NCBI GenBank assembly: GCA_020426005.1 | Contig: JAGQQW010000018.1 | Location: 1-43,481 of the forward strand | Direction: 5' to 3' | Source of the DNA: Planctomycetota bacterium | GTDB lineage: Bacteria > Planctomycetota > UBA1135 > GCA-002748355 | DNA: 43,481 bases | Shown here: positions 1-7,022 of the stretch, piece by piece | Numbering within the stretch: the first letter of the stretch is position 1 | Layout: each line of letters begins with the position of its first letter | Made by a program: the position numbers and the translations under genes | Notes under the pieces: generated by a model | Databases searched by the model: none | The model's input: only the letters and a program-made list of their open reading frames with translations | What the model was told of the DNA's origin: nothing

Positions 1-869
1 CTCATCGAGTCGATCCAGAAGCTGACGACCTTGTCGCCCTTGCTTTCGTAGCCCGTCAAGGCGTGCCCTTCGAACCGCGCCCCCATCATCTCGCCGGTGA
101 ACGTCGACCACGTCCACTTGCCGCCGCAAACGGCCTCGACGACTTCGCGACACTTCGATGTCATCTCTTCCTGACCGGTCACTTGCATCGTGAAGTCGGC
201 GTCCCACGTACCGCAGTCCGCGAGCAGAGCAGCGAGCGGCGCGGGCAGTTTCGCAGACGAAGCGTCGTCGCTGGCCACGACCGGCTTCGCCGTCTTCGAG
301 CCTTCGCCCGACGGGATGCGCGTGCGCACGGTGCGCATGAACTCGGTCTCCTTGCCGTCTTCGTCCTTCGAATACGCGATCTCGACCGTCTTGTCCGGTC
401 CGTCCATCGCGAACTCGCTGCGAAACTCGCCCATCGAGGTCTTGCCTTGGAAGTGCCAAGTCTTCGTCTTCTCGTCGAAGCGCGCGTCGAGGCAGCAAGG
501 TGTCTCCTCCATGTTGTTGACGGCGATGCACGTGTAGTTCTTCGCGTAGGGGTCGTAGCCGAGCAACCACATGCCTGCGCACTGTTGCCCTGCACACGTC
601 CCGAGGCCCGACACTTTGAGCCACGTGCCGTCGCAAACGAGTTCGGCATGCTCGACGCCGACCATCTCGGTCGCTTTCTCCATACCGGGCACGCCTGGCA
701 TCGGCGCCATCTTGGTCTCGGTGCGCCATGTCCCGGCCAGAGGCGCCAAGCGCTCGTGCTGCGGCAGCTTGAGGCTCGGGGGCGCGGCTTCGTCTTGAGT
801 ACGAAGGCTCGTGGCCAGCAGGGCGACGATCGATGCGATCACGAAGGAACGATTCACGTGTTGGTTCAT
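1..869 (-). CDS. DUF1579-type secreted protein, two domain copies, cut by the window edge
   Basis: The gene reads leftward from an ATG at 869 and has no stop before position 1, so its C-terminus lies outside the window (289 codons visible). Residues 1-25 form a signal peptide ending near TSLRTQD, so the product should be exported. Residues about 38-180 contain the pattern L..LAGTW.....M.PMPG followed by G.W......G, typical of DUF1579-type calycin-like domains. From about residue 215 a second copy starts (LLADCGTWDADF, then CGGKW.W..F.GEM.GA.FEGH). Two domains of this family in tandem is seen directly. The family's biochemical function is not established; lipocalin-like ligand binding is only a guess. 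The gene is divergent from the lipoprotein gene at 1119. Confidence 0.8.
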   Translation of the reverse strand, partial: MNQHVNRSFVIASIVALLATSLRTQDEAAPPSLKLPQHERLAPLAGTWRTETKMAPMPGVPGMEKATEMVGVEHAELVCDGTWLKVSGLGTCAGQQCAGMWLLGYDPYAKNYTCIAVNNMEETPCCLDARFDEKTKTWHFQGKTSMGEFRSEFAMDGPDKTVEIAYSKDEDGKETEFMRTVRTRIPSGEGSKTAKPVVASDDASSAKLPAPLAALLADCGTWDADFTMQVTGQEEMTSKCREVVEAVCGGKWTWSTFTGEMMGARFEGHALTGYESKGDKVVSFWIDSM

Positions 870-1118
870 CAGTGGCTTCTCATGGAGCTGAACGGTTGGA
901 CGGATTCTAGTGGGCAGTCGCCGTCGCTCCTACCATGTGAGGAAGAGTCCTGGTATCCCCCGTCAGGAGTTCGCTCCGCTATCGTGAGCAGAGTTTCGCG
1001 ACACCGACCAGCCCCCCCCCTTGCACCCACCCTCGCGCACGAACCGATCTCCCGTTCTGTTCACGCACGCGATCACACGCCGGCGAACCGAAACACCCAG
1101 CGACACGTTCGCTGCAAG
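870..1118. promoter_or_regulatory. divergent intergenic region
   Basis: These 249 bases separate two divergently transcribed genes, so promoters for both should lie here; no clear -35/-10 pair was recognised. The region holds a run of nine C at 1012-1020 and one copy (951-973) of a repeat that recurs near the right end of the window. Confidence 0.3.
951..973. repeat. dispersed 23-bp intergenic repeat, left copy
   Basis: Positions 951-973 match 43406-43428 at 19 of 23 bases, including an unbroken shared core CGTCAGGAGT. Both copies are intergenic. The nature of the repeat is unknown; it could be the decayed end of a small mobile element or a protein-binding site. Confidence 0.4.
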
Positions 1119-1601
1119 ATGTCCGACCGTTCGACAATCTCGTCGTCGCTGATCCTCGCACCACTGCTTCTGGCGCCGCTGCTCACGGTCTCGTGTATCT
1201 ACCAACTGCCGCAATACCCTGCGCAGACTCGTGGATCCGAGGCGTACGGAATCCGGACGCGATCACTCACGATCGTCGATGAGCAGGACCGCCCACGGAT
1301 CACCATGACCGTCGAGGACGATTCCATGGGAAGCGACAACGTCGTCATCTCGACCTTCGACTCGCAAGGCGGACTACGTGGATCGATGAGCCTGTTTCAC
1401 GACACGTTTCCGCTCCTGCAACTCAACGGTGCGCGCGGCGAAGGCAACGACGACAAAGAGCGCATCGTCTTGTCGTTCGATGCCGGAGGCGACATGCCGA
1501 GTATCCCCTCTCTGTCGTTCTACGATCATGAGGACGTATTGCGTCATCGCATTACGTCGAACGATTGTGAGCACTCAGATCAGACGCGGGAGAAGCGGTA
1601 G
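1119..1601 (+). CDS. small lipoprotein of unknown function
   Basis: The product is 160 residues. An open frame extends far upstream, but only this ATG gives a sensible N-terminus: a hydrophobic stretch (residues about 8-24) ending in LTVSC, a lipobox, so the protein is predicted to be lipid-anchored. The mature part has short beta-rich segments resembling a sensor-like fold: LTIVDEQDRPRITMTVEDD, then a hydrophobic core ending in LSFYDHEDVLRHRI. The phrase 'device-like' D.....R..M pattern resembles repeats in other bacterial lipoproteins, but no family was recognised. It ends 68 bases before the end of the convergent gene at 1670. No Shine-Dalgarno sequence is obvious. Confidence 0.6.
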   Translation: MSDRSTISSSLILAPLLLAPLLTVSCIYQLPQYPAQTRGSEAYGIRTRSLTIVDEQDRPRITMTVEDDSMGSDNVVISTFDSQGGLRGSMSLFHDTFPLLQLNGARGEGNDDKERIVLSFDAGGDMPSIPSLSFYDHEDVLRHRITSNDCEHSDQTREKR

Positions 1602-1669
1602 CGCACAGCGGTCCCGTCACCGGAGTCGCACAAATCACCCGAATGAGAGCGCTGCGCTGTTCGTAACGC

Positions 1670-2665
1670 TCACTGGCAAGCAACCGAAAGTCCCTGCGTC
1701 GTACCGATCCCACTCGCTGGAAACAGCGCCGCCTGCGCCGTGAAGCTGCCGCGGAACGCGGGTGCGACGAAGCCAGAAAGCCGCGCACTGCCGAACCAGT
1801 CCGTCGTGAAGGGCAAGGCCATGTAGACATCGGTGTGCAGCCAACAGTTGGTTCCCGCAATCCTCAGATTCTGTCGCTTGAGGCCAATGAGGCCGAACCC
1901 GCGCGTGAGCTGCAAGGTACCGGTCGCGACTCGCAGATCGACCGAGCCATCGAAATTCTGAACCATCGTGAGCATTCCAGCGCACGAAGTTCCATAGGCA
2001 GACGAGGTGCATTTCGTCTCGATCGCCACCCCGATATGCAGCGTCATCCTGCTACGCGCGAGCCCACCAGCAGATGCCGCGAGCGCGCCGGTCAGTGTTT
2101 CGATCGTCGTGCCGGCAGGGCCGAGGACGATCGGAATCCGTAAGGAAGGTCGACGATCGGACTTGCTGATGGAGAAGAGCAACTGCTGATCGAGTTGCAC
2201 GGCTGCGTTGTAGTCCCACACCTGCGATGACCCAGATCCGCTCCCCGAACCAGCAACGTCCACGGTCACGAAGGCACGTAGTGGTGTCGGACTCGTGAGA
2301 TGGATGGCAGTCCGGTGAACCCCGGTCCTGCCCGCGTGAGTCAGGCTTGCCGTCCCCGACGCTTCAACGACTTCGTCGAGCTGGAAGGCGTGATTGCCGT
2401 TTGTCAGGTATTCAACGCAGTGGACGCTTGCCCGCGCGTTGGCGCGATCGGCGCTGAGCAAGGTTCGACCGATGCGCGTCGACGAAACGATGCGGGCGGA
2501 ACGAAATCCATCAGAGCCGATCGCTGCCGCCGACAGGTCAGAAGTTGCAGTCCATACCGCAGTGACGGTTTGCGCGACAACACTGCCCGCAATGGCAAAC
2601 CACACGGCCAGCACGACGACGAGTCGTGTCTGCCAAACGAACGTGCGGAATCGCGAGTCGATCAT
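1670..2665 (-). CDS. secreted beta-rich protein of unknown function
   Basis: The product is 331 residues. The start at 2665 was chosen because it opens directly into a signal peptide (basic MIDSRFR, hydrophobic LVVVLAVWFAIAG, cleavage after SVVAQ); the open frame runs further upstream without a sensible N-terminus. The mature chain is rich in Thr, Ser and Val and contains a GSGSGSGS linker near its middle. The last 110 residues hold a cysteine (YGTSCAG), then beta-strand-like segments ending in FPASGIGTTQGLSVACQ. This tail resembles the C-terminal beta-sandwich of other secreted proteins in the window. It is divergent from the operon at 2908. Function unknown; surface or extracellular location inferred. 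Confidence 0.7.
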   Translation of the reverse strand: MIDSRFRTFVWQTRLVVVLAVWFAIAGSVVAQTVTAVWTATSDLSAAAIGSDGFRSARIVSSTRIGRTLLSADRANARASVHCVEYLTNGNHAFQLDEVVEASGTASLTHAGRTGVHRTAIHLTSPTPLRAFVTVDVAGSGSGSGSSQVWDYNAAVQLDQQLLFSISKSDRRPSLRIPIVLGPAGTTIETLTGALAASAGGLARSRMTLHIGVAIETKCTSSAYGTSCAGMLTMVQNFDGSVDLRVATGTLQLTRGFGLIGLKRQNLRIAGTNCWLHTDVYMALPFTTDWFGSARLSGFVAPAFRGSFTAQAALFPASGIGTTQGLSVACQ

Positions 2666-2907
2666 GGATGGTTCGAGCCTCGTCATGGGTGATGTGATCC
2701 TGCACACCATCAATGCTATGACGGCGCTCTCGGCCGACCGAGAACTCGCGACCATACCCACCAGATCGACGATTGGTTTCATCCTCCACGATGGATCGAA
2801 ACGATGCCATCGGCCCATCCCGCCACCCCGTCCAGAATCGATACGGCCCGCGGGATTCCATTGCAGATCCGCATGCAAAACGCCGATCCGTCCCGCGGAG
2901 GACTCTC

Positions 2908-3429
2908 ATGTCGAAGCAGGCCAATCGACGTCGCAGCATCGTCGTCAACAAGCGGACGCAGTGGCGCATCGTGGTCGAACAGGCTTGGCCCGCGGGGCTC
3001 GCCGTGCTCATCACGTCGATGGGGATGTGTTTCTTCGTGACGCAAGTGATGCTCGAAGCGAACGAACTCGCAGTCGAGCTGCCGAGTCTTCCTTGGGTAC
3101 TCGTGGCGGGGATCGGGTTCGTCGTCGTGTCGCTCGCGGTGATCGCCTACTGCGCGCTGCGTTTCTCGCATCGCGTCGCTGGGCCTGTCTACAGCATTCG
3201 GCGAACGCTGCAGTCCTTCCGTGATGGCGACATGGATGCGCGCGTGCGCTTGCGCGACGGCGACTTCTTGACGGACTTGACCGACGACCTCAACGACATC
3301 CTCGAACGTGCTGCGCGCGCGCCCGACGATGCGAACGCAACAACCCAGGCGACCGCGACCTTCGAGGACCGTGCTCGCGTCGAAGCGAACACCCAAGCCG
3401 GCGCAGATATCGAAGCGACGTGTCGATGA
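2908..3429 (+). CDS. two-pass membrane protein with HAMP-like domain
   Basis: The product is 173 residues. GGAGGA at 2897-2902 lies six bases before the ATG and fixes the start. Two transmembrane helices are visible (residues about 26-46 and 63-84) with a short extracytoplasmic loop between them. They lead into a HAMP-like segment (about 85-135: RVAGPVYSIRRTL, then GDMDARVRLRDGDF, then L.DDLN.IL). The tail after residue 136 is polar and Ala-rich. There is no kinase, cyclase or chemoreceptor output domain, so any signal would have to pass to a separate partner. It is the first gene of the pseudopilin operon, and its TGA overlaps the next ATG. A small HAMP protein beside pilin-like genes suggests a role in assembling or positioning the pseudopilins; this is inference. 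Confidence 0.75.
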   Translation: MSKQANRRRSIVVNKRTQWRIVVEQAWPAGLAVLITSMGMCFFVTQVMLEANELAVELPSLPWVLVAGIGFVVVSLAVIAYCALRFSHRVAGPVYSIRRTLQSFRDGDMDARVRLRDGDFLTDLTDDLNDILERAARAPDDANATTQATATFEDRARVEANTQAGADIEATCR

Positions 3430-3863
3430 CCACCGATCCCGCAGCGCTTCCACCACCGCGTTCGCGCGAACAGGGTTTCGGCCTCGTCGACTCGATGGTC
3501 GCCGCGTCGATCCTCGTCATTGCACTCACCGCGATCCTCCAATCGCAGATCAGCAACGTGAAGGTCAGCACGGCGAGCCGCGCACGCGCGATCGCGACGA
3601 GCGAACTGCGCTCGTGCATGGAAACTGCGCTCGCGATGACGATCGAGGGAATCCTCGCAACCGGTAGTCCGTTCGTGCACGACCAACCGGTCGCGGCATT
3701 CACCGACCGCGCGCTGCCGGGAGAGAAAATCGTCGTCAAGTTTCCCAACTACACGGCGCCGGGACCCGTTCCAGCCGTCCTGCTGATCCACTTCGAGATC
3801 GAGTGGCGCGATCCGAGCGGCATGGTCAACGCGTTCACCGCGACGGGAGCGCTGCGCAAATGA
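3426..3863 (+). CDS. PilV/PulI-like minor pseudopilin
   Basis: The product is 145 residues. The ATG at 3426 overlaps the previous stop as ATGA; a GTG at 3420 is possible but less likely. Residues 14-36 form a type IV prepilin signature: short basic leader, REQG before the cleavage point, then FGLVDSMVAASILVIALTAI. The usual Glu at +5 is replaced by Asp (GFGLVD instead of GFTLIE). The hydrophobic helix continues into an amphipathic segment (QSQISNVKVSTASRARAIA), as in minor pilins of the PilV/GspI group. The C-terminal half is short and beta-rich. It would be processed by a prepilin peptidase encoded outside the window and inserted into the inner membrane. Assignment to PilV/GspI rather than another minor pilin is tentative. 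Confidence 0.7.
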   Translation: MTTDPAALPPPRSREQGFGLVDSMVAASILVIALTAILQSQISNVKVSTASRARAIATSELRSCMETALAMTIEGILATGSPFVHDQPVAAFTDRALPGEKIVVKFPNYTAPGPVPAVLLIHFEIEWRDPSGMVNAFTATGALRK

Positions 3864-4465
3864 CGTCGCGCCGCCAACATGGCATGACACTCGTCGAGGT
3901 CATGGTCAGTCTCGTGATCACGGTGATCGTCGTCGGCGTAACGTCGTACCTGATGATGAACGCACAACAAGCCGACAAGATCGCGCGCAACGACGCGGCG
4001 TTGACCCGTCGCGCTTCGGAAGCGCTCGAGACGATCGCTACGGATCTCCGCCGCACGGGCGCCGTCACGATCTCGGGAACACAATATCCGGCGACCGTCG
4101 ATGTCTCCGTGGGCACACCGCCGGTCGCGCATCGCACGATTCGATTGTGCATGCCCGAGGACGCCGACAAGGACGGAGCTCCCGATCTCCTAAACGCCAA
4201 GCTCGTGTGGAGCGCGGATCTCGTCGAATACGCGGTCGACGTCGTGGATGGACGCACACGTCTGCTTCGTCGCCAGGGCACGCGCGAGCGCGTCCTCGTC
4301 GACCACGTCGCCCATGTCGCCTTCGACACGCCCGAGAGCTCGGGCTGGGTCGTGCCCGTCGGCTGTATCCGTATCCAGCTTTCGGTGCACGCGTTCGGCA
4401 CGAGCGGCGCACCGCAAACTCGCGAACTCACGACGTTGGTGCGCATGCGCAACGGAATCGAATGA
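3860..4465 (+). CDS. PilW/GspJ-like minor pseudopilin
   Basis: The product is 201 residues. Its ATG overlaps the preceding TGA (ATGA at 3860-3863), indicating translational coupling. The N-terminus carries a textbook prepilin site: RRQHG before the cleavage point, then MTLVEVMVSLVITVIVVGVTSYLMM, with the conserved Glu at +5. The following helix and the segment EALETIATDLRRTG are characteristic of PilW/GspJ-type minor pilins (family knowledge). A DADKDGAPD segment around residue 95 looks like a calcium-binding loop. The rest is beta-rich. Together with the genes on either side it probably forms a tip complex of a type IV pilus or a type II secretion pseudopilus. Confidence 0.8.
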   Translation: MTSRRQHGMTLVEVMVSLVITVIVVGVTSYLMMNAQQADKIARNDAALTRRASEALETIATDLRRTGAVTISGTQYPATVDVSVGTPPVAHRTIRLCMPEDADKDGAPDLLNAKLVWSADLVEYAVDVVDGRTRLLRRQGTRERVLVDHVAHVAFDTPESSGWVVPVGCIRIQLSVHAFGTSGAPQTRELTTLVRMRNGIE

Positions 4466-6246
4466 TGCAAGAAGCGAGCATCCAGCACAGGGACGGCGAA
4501 CGCGGCAGCGCGCTCGTCTATGCGACGATCCTGGCGTTCGTCATCGGCGCACTCGTGATGTCCACGACGCTGAGCTCGGTGGCTTCGACGCAGCGGACCG
4601 TGACGCGCTCGCATCAACTGCGAGCGCAGTTCCTCGCCGAAACCGCACTCGCCGTCATCGCGGACAGCATTCGGACCGCAGTCGCCAACGAAGAACCTCC
4701 GACGATGAACGGCACCGTCGACATCGACGGCGTGCCCGTTCCGTTCACCGTCGCCGTCGAGTCGACCGGTCACATCGAAACGGATGCCGTCGGCATCCAA
4801 ACTGTGACGGACGTCTACCTTGTCAAGGCGAAGGCCACGAGCGCACGCGTCGTCGCGACGGCCAACTCGTGGATGGCAGCGCGCACGACGAGTCTCTTTC
4901 AATACGCGGTGTTCTACGAGAACGACCTGTTGATCACGCCGAGCCCGCCGATGACGATTCGCGGGCGTATTCACACCAACGCCGATCTCTACATCGGCAG
5001 TAGCTCGAGCACGATCACACTCGATACCAACCACATGCGGGTCGCCGGCGCGATGCGCAGGCGATGGGAACCCGAGGGCGCACCGACGCCTTCCAACCCG
5101 GTTCGCTTTCGCAAGTGGGTCGAGAACCCGTTCGATCCGCTGGTCCCTGCAGACTACGAGAACTTCGAGTCGAAGGACGAGTTGACGATGCTCGGCGTGC
5201 CGAGCGTCACCGGCTTCGACTCGGACTTCCACGGATATGACGCGAACGGCGACGATGATTTCGACGACGCCGGCGACTGGGCACCCTTCGAGGTGAAGAG
5301 TGCACAAAGGCTCAGTGACGCGTCCGGCTCTGGCAACACGACATTGCGCGTCGGCGCCAACGGTGCAAGTCGCGCACAACCGCCGCTTCCGCTCAGCACG
5401 GATCCGTTCGTCGCCGACAGTTCGGGCGACTGGGAATGGAGTAGTTACGACAAGCGCTACGTTCCCGCGGTCACTCCGGGCACGGGCACGCATTCGGTCG
5501 GGCCCATGCACGCCAAGGCTGGTCTCTCGATCCTCGTCGCCGAGGACGGGTCGAGCTTCGCTGCGTACGCCGGCGGGTTCGACGTCACGAGTTCGGTCGC
5601 GGGTGCGGTGTCGATCAGCACGATCTACGACTATCGACAAGGCGGCTTCTCACCGGTTGCGCGCATCGACATGGCGGCGCTCAACGCGTCGGGTGTCTAC
5701 CCCGCCGACGGATTGCTCTACGTCTCGCATCACGGCATCGGCACGGGCACGGCGGCGAAGGGAGTCGAACTCCACAACGCATCGAAACTCCAAGCCGACA
5801 TGACCGTCGCCACCGATGGCCCGATCTACCTCAACGGCGACTTCAATACGGACACACCGGTCAAGGCCGCGGTCATCAGCGACGCGCTCAACTTGTTGTC
5901 CAACGCATGGGTCAACGACCCCGCGGTGTTCGTCAACGCGACCAACACGCGCTACAACGTCGCCGTGGTGACCGGCGATACGCCGACGGGACCGGGTCTC
6001 TACAACGGCGGCCTCGAAAACCTGCCGCGCTTCCACGAGAACTGGATGGCGACGAGCGCGGTCTGCACCCTGCACGGCTCGATCGTCGTGCCTTGGCATT
6101 CGCGCTACGCCAACGCGCCGTTCACCTACGTGCGCCGCGAGCCGCCGGTGCGCGACTATCGCTACGACCCCGACTTCAACGACATCACGAAGCTGCCGCC
6201 GCACGCACCACGAGTCGTCGTGGTGGAATCGATCGCGACCTGGTAG
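4462..6246 (+). CDS. large PilX-like pilus or pseudopilus-associated protein
   Basis: The product is 594 residues and starts at an ATGATG that overlaps the previous stop; the second ATG at 4465 is an equal candidate. Residues 13-36 (GERGSALVYATILAFVIGALVMS) match the PilX N-terminal pattern: a short polar leader, then one hydrophobic helix without a strict prepilin site. Residues about 45-140 form the conserved extension after the helix. From about 145 the protein is a large extracytoplasmic beta-rich region beginning FQYAVFYENDLLITPSPP and containing R.HTNADLYIG, reminiscent of DUF4900-type pilin-associated domains. An acidic stretch DANGDDDFDDAGD (about residue 258) could bind calcium. PilX is normally about 200 residues, so this form is unusually long. 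It closes the operon; the next gene is convergent and 27 bases away. Confidence 0.7.
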   Translation: MMQEASIQHRDGERGSALVYATILAFVIGALVMSTTLSSVASTQRTVTRSHQLRAQFLAETALAVIADSIRTAVANEEPPTMNGTVDIDGVPVPFTVAVESTGHIETDAVGIQTVTDVYLVKAKATSARVVATANSWMAARTTSLFQYAVFYENDLLITPSPPMTIRGRIHTNADLYIGSSSSTITLDTNHMRVAGAMRRRWEPEGAPTPSNPVRFRKWVENPFDPLVPADYENFESKDELTMLGVPSVTGFDSDFHGYDANGDDDFDDAGDWAPFEVKSAQRLSDASGSGNTTLRVGANGASRAQPPLPLSTDPFVADSSGDWEWSSYDKRYVPAVTPGTGTHSVGPMHAKAGLSILVAEDGSSFAAYAGGFDVTSSVAGAVSISTIYDYRQGGFSPVARIDMAALNASGVYPADGLLYVSHHGIGTGTAAKGVELHNASKLQADMTVATDGPIYLNGDFNTDTPVKAAVISDALNLLSNAWVNDPAVFVNATNTRYNVAVVTGDTPTGPGLYNGGLENLPRFHENWMATSAVCTLHGSIVVPWHSRYANAPFTYVRREPPVRDYRYDPDFNDITKLPPHAPRVVVVESIATW

Positions 6247-6273
6247 CGCGACACGATCGTCCTACAGCTGCGC

Positions 6274-6906
6274 TCAGTGCGGTAAGTCGGCGATATCAGC
6301 CAGCCGTTTCTCGAGATCGTCGGTCGCGTCCGGACACAACCCGCGGAGGAGTTCTGCGTCCGCATCTCCCTTGGCGAGCACCGCGAGGATGGCCTCACGT
6401 CGGCTCGGTTCGACTTCGTACATGTCGCATGTGTAGTCACAGGCGGCCTCGTCGCTGAGGAGAGGCTCCAAGAGATCCTTCGAACCGTCGGGATCCGCTT
6501 CGTCGAGCGGAAACTCGAGCGGATCTCGCGTCCACTCGCCCGCCGACATCCAGACCGCGAAGGTGAGCGGCGCTGGCTCGGGCCCTTCCATGGGCTGCAA
6601 CGGCTTGAACCGCTCAGGCAAGGTCGCGAGGAGACCCGGCCACGGCTCGGGTGGATCGACGCGATACGGGGTCATCGGCGCTTCGTGCGCGAACCCCCAG
6701 AGGACGCACGATCCATCCGCGAACCAATGCGCGTAGAGCTGATCGCCAGAGCCGTTGTCGAAAGTTCCGGACAGGACTCCGTGATCCGCTTCGGCCTCGA
6801 GGTGCCAGTCATGGTAGTCCCGTTCGTACAGCAGCCGATCGAAGATGCAGTGTGCACGCCAGCGCACGAGGAGCGACCGTGGAGAAGGAAGTGCGTCCGT
6901 CTTCAT
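6274..6906 (-). CDS. protein of unknown function
   Basis: The product is 210 residues if it starts at the ATG at 6906 (MKTDALPSPRS); an ATG at 6942 would add 12 arginine-rich residues and has a slightly better purine stretch upstream. The protein has no signal peptide or membrane segment, so it is probably cytoplasmic. It is acidic, with many Trp and Asp residues (YHDWHLEAEAD, then DGSCVLWGF) and a conserved-looking proline stretch (VDPPEPWPG). The C-terminal third is helical and acidic (RREAILAVLAKGDADAELL). No family was recognised. It is divergent from the CRD gene at 7023, with 116 bases between. Confidence 0.6.
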   Translation of the reverse strand: MKTDALPSPRSLLVRWRAHCIFDRLLYERDYHDWHLEAEADHGVLSGTFDNGSGDQLYAHWFADGSCVLWGFAHEAPMTPYRVDPPEPWPGLLATLPERFKPLQPMEGPEPAPLTFAVWMSAGEWTRDPLEFPLDEADPDGSKDLLEPLLSDEAACDYTCDMYEVEPSRREAILAVLAKGDADAELLRGLCPDATDDLEKRLADIADLPH

Positions 6907-7022
6907 GCGGGCGAATCTAAGTCGGCACGAGGACGGGAGCATGGAGATTCTCTCGCCGTGGCCCTCGCATGAAGTGCAGCATCAGGGCGCCGCGCTACGA
7001 TGCGCACGGCGGAGGCCCACCC

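Noticed and set aside
63..1118. Long plus-strand open frame upstream of the small lipoprotein
   Set aside because: It is antisense to the DUF1579-type gene, Arg/His-rich, and has no sensible N-terminus; only the part from 1119 is kept.
3835..5640. 601-codon minus-strand open frame
   Set aside because: Antisense to the pseudopilin operon, with low-complexity Arg/Asp/Val composition typical of GC-rich shadow frames.
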